NCBI RefSeq assembly: GCF_030269685.1
Contig: NZ_BSTT01000010.1
Coordinates: 62,001 to 126,000 of the forward strand
From: Actinomycetospora sp. NBRC 106378
Lineage (GTDB): Bacteria > Actinomycetota > Actinomycetes > Mycobacteriales > Pseudonocardiaceae
DNA: 64,000 bases
Direction: 5' to 3'
Part shown: piece by piece, positions 15,113-23,575 of the stretch
Layout: each line of letters starts with the position of its first letter
How positions within the stretch are numbered: the stretch's first letter is position 1
Program-made: the position numbers and the translations under genes
Notes under the pieces: model-generated
Told to the model about the DNA's origin: nothing
Databases searched by the model: none
Seen by the model: only the letters and a program-made list of their open reading frames with translations

Positions 15113-16028
15113 GCTCGACCTGCGCCGCCCCGTCGTCCGGGCCGAGGAGCCCTGGCGCCCCGCGGGCCGTCGGCGGCCCGGGACGCTGCGGGCGCGCGCG
15201 ACCTGGACCGGCCGCGGCCGTCTCGTGGCCGGCCTCGTCGCGCTCGGCCTCCTGGTCGCGGGCGCGGTGCTCATCCCGTGGCTGGGCGGGCTCGACCAGG
15301 GGGCGGTCGACTACGCGGCGGTCCGGCAGCCACCGTCCCTCGCGCACCCGTTCGGCACCGACGCCGTCGGGCGCGACCTGTTCCTGCGCGCGTTCGCCGG
15401 GCTCGGCGTCTCGCTGACCGTCGCGGCGTCCTGCGCGGTGATCTCGACGGTGATCGGGACCCTCTACGGCGCCGTGTCGGGGCTGCTCGGCGGCTGGCCG
15501 GACCGGCTCCTCATGCGCGCGGTCGACGGCGTGAACGCCGTGCCGCACCTGCTGCTCGGCATCGTCATCGTGGCGCTCTACCGCGGCAGCGTGCTCGCGG
15601 TGATCGCCTCGATCGGGTTGACGCACTGGACGACGGTGGCGCGCGTGGTGCGCTCCGAGGTCCTCTCGCTGCGCAGCCGGCCCTTCGTCGACGCCGCGAT
15701 CAGCGGTGGCGCGTCCCGGCGACGGGTCCTCGGGCGCCACCTGCTCCCGGCGGTCGTCCCGCCCGCGGTGCTCTCGAGCGTGCTGATCCTGCCGCACGCG
15801 GTGTGGCACGAGACGGCCCTCTCGTTCCTCGGACTCGGGTTGCCGCCGCACCTGGCGAGCCTCGGGAACATCCTCGCGGAGGGACGGCAGGCGGTGCTGC
15901 TGGGCAGCTGGTGGATCGTCGTGTTCCCGTCGGTCCTGCTCGCCGCGACCACCCTCGCGGTGGCGGGCGTCGCCGCGTGGTGGCGCGATCGGTCCCGCCC
16001 CCGTCGACGGTCGGAGCTGGCGCTGTGA
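15105..16028 (+). CDS. ABC transporter permease, DppC/NikC type
   Basis: A 307-residue permease with an N-terminal cytoplasmic stretch and about six helices. HPFGTDAVGRDLFLRAFAGL is the classic DppC/NikC motif, and AAISGGASRRRVLGRHLLPA is the ATPase-contact loop. ATG at 15105 overlaps the end of the previous gene by 8 bp; a GTG two codons earlier is possible. It pairs with the DppB-type permease. Confidence 0.9.
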   Translation: MAELDLRRPVVRAEEPWRPAGRRRPGTLRARATWTGRGRLVAGLVALGLLVAGAVLIPWLGGLDQGAVDYAAVRQPPSLAHPFGTDAVGRDLFLRAFAGLGVSLTVAASCAVISTVIGTLYGAVSGLLGGWPDRLLMRAVDGVNAVPHLLLGIVIVALYRGSVLAVIASIGLTHWTTVARVVRSEVLSLRSRPFVDAAISGGASRRRVLGRHLLPAVVPPAVLSSVLILPHAVWHETALSFLGLGLPPHLASLGNILAEGRQAVLLGSWWIVVFPSVLLAATTLAVAGVAAWWRDRSRPRRRSELAL

Positions 16029-16969
16029 ACACGGCGGGCGCGGCCCTCGAGATCGCCGGGCTCGACGTCCGGTTCCGGCTGCGGCGCGGACGGGTCGTGC
16101 GGGCGGCGACCGACGTCGACCTGACCCTGCACCGCGGGCGGCTGCTCGCGCTCGTGGGCGAGTCGGGCTGCGGGAAGTCGGTCCTCACCGAGGCGCTGAC
16201 GGGGCTGCTGCCGGGCAACGCCGAGACCCGCGGCCGGGCCGTGCTGCATCCGGAGGGGACCGACCTGCTCACGGCGCCCGAGACCGTGCTGCGCGACGAG
16301 GTCCGCGGCCGCCGGATCGGCCTGGTCGGCCAGTCGGCGGGCACCTTCCTCACCCCGACCCGCACCGTCGGCGCCCAGCTGCGGGAGGCCGTGCACCACC
16401 TCGGCGGTCGGGTGTCGGCGGCGGAGCTGGCCGAGCGGGCGGCGCTCCCGGTCGCCGCGCTCGACGACTACCCGCACGAGCTCTCCGGCGGCACCGCGCA
16501 GCGGGCGGGCCTCGCCGCGGCGCTCGCGGGCGACCCCGACGTGCTGCTCGCCGACGAGCCCACCGCGGGCCTCGACCGGCCGCTGGTCGACCGGACCACC
16601 GACCTGCTCGCCGACCTCGCCCGCGACGGCCGGGCGGTCCTGCTCATCACCCACGACCTGCGGGCGGTGCAGCGGATCGCGGCCACGGGCCCGGTCGACC
16701 TCGCCGTCATGTACGCCAGCCGGATCGTCGAGACGGGGCCCGCTGCCGCGGTGTTCGACCGGCCGTGGCACCCCTACACGGCGGGGCTGGTCGGGGCCCT
16801 GCCCGGCGAGCGCTTCGTGCCCGTCCCGGGGCACCCGCCGGAGCTGTCCGACCTGCCGTCGGGGTGCCCCTTCCGGCCGCGGTGCGGGCGCGCCGGCTGC
16901 ACCGACGACCCGACCCTCGTCGCCCACGGCGACCGGGCGGTCGCGTGCGCGCCGGTGGGGGCGTCGTGA
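16025..16969 (+). CDS. ABC transporter ATP-binding protein, NikD/DppD type
   Basis: A 314-residue ATPase. Walker A is GESGCGKS, the signature is LSGGTAQR, Walker B is VLLADEP and the switch histidine is in LITHDL. The C-terminal oligopeptide/dipeptide extension (HPYTAGLVGALPG, then GCPFRPRCGRAGC) carries the cysteines seen in the family, which can hold an Fe-S cluster in some members. GTG overlaps the previous stop by 4 bp. Confidence 0.9.
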   Translation: MNTAGAALEIAGLDVRFRLRRGRVVRAATDVDLTLHRGRLLALVGESGCGKSVLTEALTGLLPGNAETRGRAVLHPEGTDLLTAPETVLRDEVRGRRIGLVGQSAGTFLTPTRTVGAQLREAVHHLGGRVSAAELAERAALPVAALDDYPHELSGGTAQRAGLAAALAGDPDVLLADEPTAGLDRPLVDRTTDLLADLARDGRAVLLITHDLRAVQRIAATGPVDLAVMYASRIVETGPAAAVFDRPWHPYTAGLVGALPGERFVPVPGHPPELSDLPSGCPFRPRCGRAGCTDDPTLVAHGDRAVACAPVGAS

Positions 16970-17616
16970 GCCTCGTGGGGGAGGGCCTGGTGGGTGGGTG
17001 GCGCCGGGGCCACGCCGTGGTGGACGGGCTCGACGTCCGGGTGGAGCCCGGGCGGGTCCTCGGGCTGGCCGGGCCGAGCGGGTGCGGGAAGTCGACCCTG
17101 GTCCGGATGCTCGCGCTGCTCCACGACCCGTGGCACGGCGTGGTCTCCGTCGATGGCACCGCCGTGCCGCGGACCCGTCACCGGGCGCCGGCGGCGCTGC
17201 GGCGCCGGATCGGGGTGGTCTTCCAGCAGCCCCGCGCCGCGGCCGACCCCCGGCTCACCCTGGAGGAGATCCTGACCGAGCCGCTGCGGGCGGGCGGCGA
17301 ACGGGACCGGCCGGTGCTCGCGGCGCGGGCCGAGGAGCTCTGCGACCGGGTCGGCCTCACGCGGGATCTGCGCCCCCGCCGTCCGCACGAGGTCTCCGAC
17401 GGCCAGCTGCAGCGGGCGTGCCTGGCCCGCGCGCTCGCCACCGGGCCGGACTACCTGCTCTGCGACGAGATGACCGCGATGCTCGACGCCTCGACCACGG
17501 CGGCGCTGGTCGCGGTCATCGGCGAGGAGGTCGGGCGCGGCCTCGGCGTGCTGACCGTCTCGCACGACGAACCACTGCTCGCTGCCTGGGCGGGGGAGGT
17601 GGTACGGCCCTGGTGA
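16966..17616 (+). CDS. ABC transporter ATP-binding protein, NikE type, short
   Basis: A 216-residue ATPase, the second nucleotide-binding subunit of the importer. Walker A is GPSGCGKS, the switch histidine lies in TVSHDEP, and Walker B is YLLCDEM. The signature is VSDGQLQR, where the usual LSGGQ second Gly is Asp and the Walker-B ending DEP is DEM, so one ATP site may be degenerate. It stops before the oligopeptide C-terminal domain, as NikE does, in contrast to DppF/OppF. GTG overlaps the previous stop by 4 bp and closes the operon. Confidence 0.88.
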   Translation: MSLVGEGLVGGWRRGHAVVDGLDVRVEPGRVLGLAGPSGCGKSTLVRMLALLHDPWHGVVSVDGTAVPRTRHRAPAALRRRIGVVFQQPRAAADPRLTLEEILTEPLRAGGERDRPVLAARAEELCDRVGLTRDLRPRRPHEVSDGQLQRACLARALATGPDYLLCDEMTAMLDASTTAALVAVIGEEVGRGLGVLTVSHDEPLLAAWAGEVVRPW

Positions 17617-17672
17617 GGGTTGCCCGCCATGCCATCGGGGACCCGGAGTGGGACAGTGACGGTGGAGAGTAG

Positions 17673-18110
17673 GTGGACGTGAAGCGATCAACCCGTAAGA
17701 ACGACGACGATCCGGTGCTCATCACCGAGGCCGCCGTCTCCTTCGAGGACGAGTTCGCGGCCCGCAAGAAGCGGTACTCGCTGATCATGGCGTTCCGCAT
17801 CCCGTGCCTCCTGCTGGCCGGGGTCTTCGGGATCGGCTTCAACTGGCCGTGGGTCGCGGTCGCCTTCATCGTGCTGTCGGTGCCCCTGCCGTGGATCGCG
17901 GTGCTGATCGCGAACGACCGGCCGCCGAAGAAGTCGCAGAAGGTGAGCCGGTACCGGGCCGACCGCACGGCGCTCCCCACGATCACCGAGGCGCAGATCA
18001 TCGAGGCCGCCGAGGTGCTCGACGCGCGCTCGCAGCGCACCGACGGACCCCGCCAGCCGCAGCAGGACGAGCCGCACCACGCGCCGCCGCGGACCGGGAC
18101 CGACGGCTGA
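17673..18110 (+). CDS. DUF3099 membrane protein
   Basis: A 145-residue protein. A charged N-terminus with LITEAAVSFEDEFAARKKRY is followed by two membrane helices (about residues 40-80), then IANDRPPKKSQK and a hydrophilic tail ending in a His/Pro-rich stretch. This is the DUF3099 pattern. GTG at 17673 is preceded by GGAGAG 9-14 nt upstream; GTG at 17679 is an alternative. DUF3099 genes are often close to DUF3039, as here. Function unknown. Confidence 0.85.
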   Translation: MDVKRSTRKNDDDPVLITEAAVSFEDEFAARKKRYSLIMAFRIPCLLLAGVFGIGFNWPWVAVAFIVLSVPLPWIAVLIANDRPPKKSQKVSRYRADRTALPTITEAQIIEAAEVLDARSQRTDGPRQPQQDEPHHAPPRTGTDG

Positions 18111-18177
18111 CCTGCGCCTTCGGTCGAGTTCCGCTCCTCTGCACCGAGCCCTCGGGCCTCCGGGGCACAATGGGGGC

Positions 18178-18429
18178 ATGAGCCAGACCGCGGTCCTCCC
18201 CGACGTCCGCCCGGACGCCACGGATCGGACGAACGACGACGATCCGAAGATGTTCCACTACGTCCGCAAGGACAAGGTGGTCGAGAGCGCCGTCATGGGG
18301 AACATGGTCGTGGCGCTCTGCGGGGAGACGTTCCCGGTCACCCGCTCGCCGAAGCCCGGCTCGCCGGTCTGCCCGGCGTGCAAGGAGATCTTCAACAAGC
18401 TGCCGCGCGGCGGCGGGGACGACGAGTAG
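18178..18429 (+). CDS. DUF3039 zinc-ribbon-like protein
   Basis: An 83-residue protein matching DUF3039: FHYVRKDKVVESAVMGNMVV, then ALCGETFPVTRSPKPGSPVC with a final CPACKEIFNKLP. Three cysteines (LCG and CPAC) probably bind zinc. A CACAAT sequence 8-13 nt before the ATG could be the -10 of a nearly leaderless promoter. It is followed after 70 bp by a DEAD-type helicase gene, an arrangement common in actinobacteria that hints at a link to nucleic-acid processing. Function unknown. Confidence 0.9.
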   Translation: MSQTAVLPDVRPDATDRTNDDDPKMFHYVRKDKVVESAVMGNMVVALCGETFPVTRSPKPGSPVCPACKEIFNKLPRGGGDDE

Positions 18430-18500
18430 GAGCCCGTCCCCAGGGGCCTCCCGGTGACGGAGGCCGGCCCCGTCCTGCCCACCAGCTCCCCGGAGGGTCC

Positions 18501-20273
18501 TTGACCACGCGCGCGCCCGGTCGCCCCGGCTCGACGACGTCGCAGACACCGGCGGCCCCACCCCTGCGGCAGTGGCAGCGGCGGGCCCTCACCCGCTACC
18601 TCGCGGAGCGCCCCAAGGACTTCCTCGCGGTCGCGACCCCGGGCGCCGGCAAGACGACCTTCGCGCTGAAGGTCGCGGCCGAGCTGCTGGGCGACCGCAC
18701 CGTCGACACGGTGACGATCGTGTGCCCCACGGAGCACCTGAAGCACCAGTGGGCGGGCGCGGCGACGCGCGCCGGGATCGCGATCGACCCGGAGTACTCG
18801 AACTCGGTCGGGAAGCTCTCCGCGGACTTCCACGGGGTCGCGGTGACCTACGCACAGGTCGCGGCGCACCCGATGCTGCACATGAACCGCACCGAGTCCC
18901 GCCGCACGCTGGTGATCTTCGACGAGATCCACCACGCCGGGGACGCGAAGAGCTGGGGCGAGGCCACCCGGGAGGCGTTCGGCGGCGCCACACGGCGGCT
19001 CGCGCTGACCGGGACGCCGTTCCGCTCGGACGACAGCCCGATCCCGTTCATCACCTACGAGCCCGACTCGGCCGGTGCCCTGCGCTCGAAGGCCGACCAC
19101 TCCTACGGCTACTCCGACGCGCTCGCCGACGGCGTCGTGCGGCCCGTGGTGTTCCTGGCCTACTCGGGACAGGCGTCGTGGCGGACGAGCGCGGGCGAGG
19201 AGATGACCGCCCGGCTCGGCGAGCCGCTGACCGCGGAGCAGACCTCGCGCGCGTGGAAGACCGCGCTCGACCCCAAGGGCGACTGGATGCCCGCGGTGCT
19301 GCAGGCCGCCGACACCCGGCTCACCCAGCTCCGGCAGGGCGGCATGCCCGACGCCGGGGGGCTGGTCATCGCGACCGACCACACCACCGCGAAGGCCTAC
19401 GCGAAGATCCTCGGCCGGCTCTCCGGCGAGGACCCCGTCGTCGTGCTCTCCGACGACCCGAAGGCCTCCGGCCGCATCGCGGGCTTCTCGGCGTCGAACG
19501 ACCGGTGGCTCGTCGCGGTCCGCATGGTCAGCGAGGGCGTCGACGTGCCGCGGCTCGCCGTCGGGGTCTACGCCACCAGCGCCTCGACGCCCCTGTTCTT
19601 CGCCCAGGCCGTCGGCCGCTTCGTGCGGTCCCGCCGCTCCGGGGAGACGGCGTCGGTGTTCCTGCCCAGCGTCCCGACGCTGCTCGGCCTGGCCAGCGAG
19701 CTCGAGCTGCAGCGCGACCACGTGCTCGGCGAGCCGCACCGGCCGAAGGAGGGCCTCGACGACGAGCTCCTCGAGCAGGCGAACCGCACCGAGGACGAGC
19801 CCGGCGAGCAGGAGAAGAGCTTCGAGGCGCTCTCGGCCGAGGCGGAGCTCGACCAGCTGATCTACGACGGGGCCTCCTTCGGCACGGCGGCCGGTTCGGG
19901 CAGCGACGAGGAGCAGGACTATCTCGGGCTCCCCGGGCTGCTCGACCCCGACCAGGTGCGGGCCCTGCTGCGCAAGCGGCAGAGCGACCAGCTCGACGAG
20001 GAGACCCGCCGGGCCCGCGACGCCCCGCCCGAGCCGGCCGCCCCGCCGCCCGCGCGCCTGAAGCCGTCGGCGGCGGAGAAGCTCAAGGAGCTGCGCCGGG
20101 AGCTCAACACGCTGGTCGCCGCCCACCACCACCGCACCGGGCAGCCGCACGGCGTGATCCACGGCGACCTGCGCAAGGCGTGCGGTGGTCCGGCTACTCC
20201 GATCGCGACGGCGGAGCAGATCGAGGAGCGGATCACCACGCTGCGGTCGTGGCGGTCGCAACCGGGTCGCTGA
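18501..20273 (+). CDS. DEAD/DEAH-box superfamily 2 helicase
   Basis: A 590-residue SF2 helicase. Motif I is ATPGAGKTTFA, motif Ia VCPTEHLKHQW, motif II DEIH (IFDEIHHAGD), motif III LTGTPF, and motif VI lies in QAVGRFVRSRRSGE. The C-terminal 150 residues are charged and probably helical, without a known domain. It resembles the type III restriction/UvsW-like SF2 proteins found beside DUF3039. TTG at 18501 is chosen because GGAGGG precedes it and the Pro-rich N-terminus begins there; the spacing is short (3 nt). Substrate unknown; DNA repair or RNA processing are possible. Confidence 0.88.
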   Translation: MTTRAPGRPGSTTSQTPAAPPLRQWQRRALTRYLAERPKDFLAVATPGAGKTTFALKVAAELLGDRTVDTVTIVCPTEHLKHQWAGAATRAGIAIDPEYSNSVGKLSADFHGVAVTYAQVAAHPMLHMNRTESRRTLVIFDEIHHAGDAKSWGEATREAFGGATRRLALTGTPFRSDDSPIPFITYEPDSAGALRSKADHSYGYSDALADGVVRPVVFLAYSGQASWRTSAGEEMTARLGEPLTAEQTSRAWKTALDPKGDWMPAVLQAADTRLTQLRQGGMPDAGGLVIATDHTTAKAYAKILGRLSGEDPVVVLSDDPKASGRIAGFSASNDRWLVAVRMVSEGVDVPRLAVGVYATSASTPLFFAQAVGRFVRSRRSGETASVFLPSVPTLLGLASELELQRDHVLGEPHRPKEGLDDELLEQANRTEDEPGEQEKSFEALSAEAELDQLIYDGASFGTAAGSGSDEEQDYLGLPGLLDPDQVRALLRKRQSDQLDEETRRARDAPPEPAAPPPARLKPSAAEKLKELRRELNTLVAAHHHRTGQPHGVIHGDLRKACGGPATPIATAEQIEERITTLRSWRSQPGR

Positions 20274-20563
20274 GGGCGCGGCGGAGCCGGATCGTCCGAG
20301 CTGTGTCCGACGTCACACGCGTGGGGGACGGCTGCCGAGGGTGTCGATCACGGTGCGATACGTGTCCGTCATGGACGACATACGATCGTCACGCAGCGTC
20401 GCGAGAGCGGGACGTCGCTCGTCGCGGGGCCCGCGGGCCGGTCATGCCGTCGGGTGATCGCGCGGACCACCCCATCGTGCGCGTCATCCCGGGCCGTGCC
20501 GCGTGTCGCCCGGGCCGGTGGGAACGACCCGTCGGCGGGCCGGGCGAGGAGCCCCCGCACACG
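20274..20563. other. Intergenic stretch without recognised gene
   Basis: No frame here has convincing coding character on either strand. A partial inverted repeat (CCCGGGCCGTG and CGCCCGGGCCGG near 20490-20520) may end the helicase transcript. Nothing else was recognised. Confidence 0.5.
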
Positions 20564-20606
20564 ACGACGGCGGGCGGGGACCGTCGTGGTCCCCGCCCGC
20601 CGTCGT
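20564..20606. terminator. Bidirectional terminator
   Basis: A very strong hairpin with perfect 19-bp arms (ACGACGGCGGGCGGGGACC and its complement) around the loop GTCGT, 48 bp past the minus-strand DUF7455 gene. It can also stop readthrough from the helicase gene. Confidence 0.8.
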
Positions 20607-20653
20607 GTCGAGCCGTCTCGCGGCGATCACCGTCGCCGCAGGTCAGCGCGCTG

Positions 20654-20848
20654 TCAGACCGTCTCCCCAGCCTGCACGTCGATGGAGAGCTCCTTCAGCT
20701 TCGCCTCGTGCGTACGGGCGTGGTGCCCGCAGAAGAGCAGCTCCCCGCCGGAGGGCAGGACGGCGCGGACCTTGGCCGCTGCACCGCAGCGGTCGCATCG
20801 GTCCGAGGCGGTGAGTTCTGGCCGGGTCAGGGTTCCGGGCATCGTCAT
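20654..20848 (-). CDS. DUF7455 small zinc-binding protein
   Basis: A 64-residue protein with CDRCGAAAKVRAVLPSGGE and LLFCGHHA, the conserved core of DUF7455. Two cysteines of CxxC plus Cys-Gly-His-His are likely zinc ligands. The leader has GGAGGGAG directly before ATGACGATG; the second ATG (20842) has better spacing (about 8 nt) than the first (20848), so the protein may start MPGTLT. It is monocistronic. In related genomes it usually lies near sigma factor or topoisomerase genes. Function unknown. Confidence 0.85.
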   Translation of the reverse strand: MTMPGTLTRPELTASDRCDRCGAAAKVRAVLPSGGELLFCGHHARTHEAKLKELSIDVQAGETV

Positions 20849-21033
20849 CTCCCTCCGTTCGGAGACCGGCGTGGGAACCGGCCCCGCAGGCTCCGGCCGA
20901 GTGACCGTCGCCCCTCCACTGTGTCAGAACGAGGCGACGACCGCTCGTGTTCACGCGCTGCTTTGTCCTCGGTCACGTACCGCTCATCGACGGATGGCGA
21001 CCGTTGTTATCGGGTAGGGCGGGGAACCACACG

Positions 21034-21924
21034 ATGGTGAGTCGACCTCCGACGACGAACGGTCCCCCTGCGCCGTCACTCTTCGTGCTCGGCGGCGTGT
21101 CGATGTACGTGGGTGCGGCGCTCGCCGTGGGCCTCTTCGAGCGGGTGTCGCCCGCGGGCGTGGCGTGGCTGCGGCTGGCGGGGGCGGCGGTCGTGCTCGC
21201 CGTGTGGCGGCTCGCGGCCCGGCGGTGGTCGCGGACCGAGCCGGCGCGCTGGTCCCGACGGCGGGTGGTGCTCGCGGGCGCCTTCGGGCTCGTGACCGCG
21301 GGCATGAACATCGTCTTCTACGAGGCGATCGCGCGGCTGCCGCTGGGCACCGCGGTCGCCGTGGAGTTCGCGGGCCCGGTGCTCGTCGCGGCGCTGGGTT
21401 CCCGGAACCGCCGCGACTGGTCCGCCCTCGCCCTCGTCGTGCTCGGCGTGGCCCTGATCGCCGACGTGCGGCTGGAGGGCTCGCCCGGGGGCGTGGTGTT
21501 CGCGCTGCTCGCCGCGCTGCTGTGGGCGGGCTACATCGTGCTGGGGGCACGGGTGTCGAGCGGCTCCGGCTCGACGGGGGAGGGGATCGACGGGCTCGCG
21601 ATCGGCTTCGTCGTGGCCGCCGTCGTGCTCTCGCCCCTGGCCCTGACCGCTGCTCCGATCGCGGGGGAGCCGCTGCTGCTCGGCTCGGCGCTCGCGCTCG
21701 GCGTGCTGTCCTCGGTCGTGCCCTACGTGCTCGACCAGGTCGTGCTCCGCCGCGTCGGGCGGGCCCGCTTCGCCCTGCTGCTCGCGCTCCTGCCGCTGAC
21801 CGCCACCGTCGTGGGCCTCGTCGGGCTGGCGCAGGTCCCGGCGCCGCTCGAGGCGGTGGGGATCGCCGCCGTCGTCGTCGGGGTGGCCCTGCGGCGCGAG
21901 CCGGCGCCGGACCCACCCGCGTGA
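21034..21924 (+). CDS. EamA/RhtA-type transporter
   Basis: A 296-residue drug/metabolite-type exporter with ten predicted helices in two EamA repeats. The wording (GVAWLRLAGAAVVLAVWR; IARLPLGTAVAVEFAGPV; VLSSVVPYVLDQVVLRRVG) matches the RhtA threonine/homoserine efflux branch. ATG at 21034 is used; further upstream the composition is non-coding. The stop codon TGA is the first part of a 49-bp dispersed repeat (21920-21968), so the C-terminus may have been changed by insertion of that element. Confidence 0.85.
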   Translation: MVSRPPTTNGPPAPSLFVLGGVSMYVGAALAVGLFERVSPAGVAWLRLAGAAVVLAVWRLAARRWSRTEPARWSRRRVVLAGAFGLVTAGMNIVFYEAIARLPLGTAVAVEFAGPVLVAALGSRNRRDWSALALVVLGVALIADVRLEGSPGGVVFALLAALLWAGYIVLGARVSSGSGSTGEGIDGLAIGFVVAAVVLSPLALTAAPIAGEPLLLGSALALGVLSSVVPYVLDQVVLRRVGRARFALLLALLPLTATVVGLVGLAQVPAPLEAVGIAAVVVGVALRREPAPDPPA

Positions 21925-21968
21925 GGGGAACCCTCGTGCCACAAGAGCGCTCGAATCCTCCCCTCACG
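21920..21968. repeat. 49-bp dispersed repeat with inverted ends, copy 2
   Basis: Begins CGTGAGGGGA, ends TCCCCTCACG, and matches the copy inside ctpJ (8604-8652) at 46 of 49 positions (differences at element positions 11, 24 and 35). It supplies the stop codon of the preceding EamA gene. Confidence 0.85.
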
Positions 21969-22031
21969 GCGGGCTCGGTCGGACCCGCTGACTAGCCTCA
22001 CCTGCGCTGTCGTCGACGAGGGGTGGGGAAC

Positions 22032-23411
22032 GTGTCCGAGGAGTTGCGCGAGCGCGGCCGGGAACTCGCGGCGGCGCTGGCCGCGGACGGGGTGGCCGGG
22101 CTGACGATCGTGTGGGCCGACAACAACGGCATCCCGCGCTCGCGCACCGTGCCGGTGTCGGCGCTGCCCGCCGCGGCGGTGGCGGGAGTCGGCGTGACGC
22201 ACCTGTTCGCCGTGTTCGACACGAACGACGCCATCGCCTTCGGGTCACCGGGCATGCAGAACGCCTCCGGGGACGTCCGCCTCGTGCCGCAGCTCGACCG
22301 CATCAGCCGGCTCGCGGGGCAGCCCGCCTTCGCCTGGGTGCCCGGTCGGCAGGTCACCGCCGACGGCGGCCCCTGGGCGTTCGACCAGCGCTCGGTGCTG
22401 GAGCGGGTCGTCGGGCGCCTCGCCGACGACGGCTACTCCGCCCTGGTCGGCTACGAGATGGAGTTCGGGGTCTTCGAGCCGGAGACCGATGCGGACGACA
22501 CCGACCTCCTGCCGGCCCACCACGGTCCCGCCTACAGCCCGCACGCGCTGCTCCCGATCGACGGGTTCATCGCGTCGGTGATGCGCGACGCCGAGGCGAA
22601 CGGCCTGCGCCTGGGCCAGATCCACGCCGAGTACGGGCCCGCGCAGGTCGAACTCTCCCTGGCCGCGTCCGACCCGCTCACGGCCGCCGACCAGCAGCTC
22701 CTCGCCCGGCAGACGGTCCTCGCGGCCGCGGAGGCGCACGGGCTGCGCGTCTCGTTCGCCCCGCTGCCCACCCTGAACGGCGCCGGCAACGGCTGGCACG
22801 TGCACACCTCGCTGTGGCGCGGGGACGAGAACCTGCTCGCGGGCGGCCCGGAGGGGCCGCGGGGGACGGCGGGCGCGGGGTACATCGCCGGGCTCCTGCG
22901 CGATCTGCCCGCCCTCGCCGCGATCACCGCGCCCTCGCAGGGCTCGCTGGCCCGGCTGCGGCCCGGGTTCTTCGCGGGCGCGTTCGCCGGCTTCTGGGGC
23001 GTGGAGAACCGCGAGGCCCCGCTGCGCTACGTGCCGGGGTCGGCCCTGCTCGGCGAGGACCACGCGAACGTCGAGCTGAAGACCTCCGACGCCTCGGCCA
23101 ACCCGTACCTGGCCCTCGCCGCGATCCTGACGTCGGGCGTGGCCGGGATCGAGGAGAACCTCGTCCCACCGGCCCCGACCGCGCAGGACCCGGGCACCTG
23201 GAAGAAGAAGGAGCGCGCCGCCGCGGGCATCACGAAGCTCCCCGCGACGCAGGCCGAGCAGGAGGAGGCCCTGCGGGGCAACCCGCGGGTCGCCGGCGTG
23301 CTCGGCGAGGACCTCCTCGAGGCCTTCCTCGCGGTGCGCCGCGCGGACGCGACCTGGGCGGCGGAGAAGGACACCGAGGAGGTCCTCGCGGCCTGGCGCT
23401 GGAAGTACTGA
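22032..23411 (+). CDS. Glutamine synthetase family protein (gamma-glutamyl ligase, GlnA3/GlnA4-like)
   Basis: A type I glutamine synthetase fold, 459 residues. It has GYEMEFGVFE (metal site), GQIHAEYGPAQVELS, NGAGNGWHVHTSLW (ATP/metal region with NG.G.H.H), and VENREAPLRYVPGS (Arg-rich substrate loop). The wording is not that of housekeeping GlnA but of the ligases that join glutamate to amines (polyamines, ethanolamine) or act in degradation, and of the FluG C-terminal half. GTG at 22032 is preceded by GAGGGG; GTG at 22023 is also in frame. An amidohydrolase like the N-terminal half of FluG is encoded far away at 49476. Substrate unknown. Confidence 0.85.
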   Translation: MSEELRERGRELAAALAADGVAGLTIVWADNNGIPRSRTVPVSALPAAAVAGVGVTHLFAVFDTNDAIAFGSPGMQNASGDVRLVPQLDRISRLAGQPAFAWVPGRQVTADGGPWAFDQRSVLERVVGRLADDGYSALVGYEMEFGVFEPETDADDTDLLPAHHGPAYSPHALLPIDGFIASVMRDAEANGLRLGQIHAEYGPAQVELSLAASDPLTAADQQLLARQTVLAAAEAHGLRVSFAPLPTLNGAGNGWHVHTSLWRGDENLLAGGPEGPRGTAGAGYIAGLLRDLPALAAITAPSQGSLARLRPGFFAGAFAGFWGVENREAPLRYVPGSALLGEDHANVELKTSDASANPYLALAAILTSGVAGIEENLVPPAPTAQDPGTWKKKERAAAGITKLPATQAEQEEALRGNPRVAGVLGEDLLEAFLAVRRADATWAAEKDTEEVLAAWRWKY

Positions 23412-23424
23412 GCGAGAGAGGGGC

Positions 23425-23465
23425 GTCCCTGCCACCGGACGCCGGCCACGACGCGTTCCTGCCAC
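23425..23465. repeat. 41-bp repeat with TTCCTGCCAC ends, copy 1
   Basis: Carries TCCCTGCCAC and TTCCTGCCAC as direct repeats 31 bp apart, with GGACG and ACGACGC between. It aligns to 44666-44706 at 34 of 41 positions. It lies in the 164-bp gap between the glutamine synthetase-like gene and the EEP gene. Confidence 0.7.
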
Positions 23466-23575
23466 CCGGGCGACCCGAGATCCTGAGCTGCCCGGCAGGA
23501 CGGCCGGGCCCGACCGGGGGAGACCCGGAGCGTCCTCGCGCGGACCCGACGGCGGCTGGGCGATCATCGGGTCCC

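Noticed and set aside
18258-20261. A 667-codon frame opposite the helicase gene
   Set aside because: Shadow of the third-position GC bias; the plus-strand frame has all helicase motifs.
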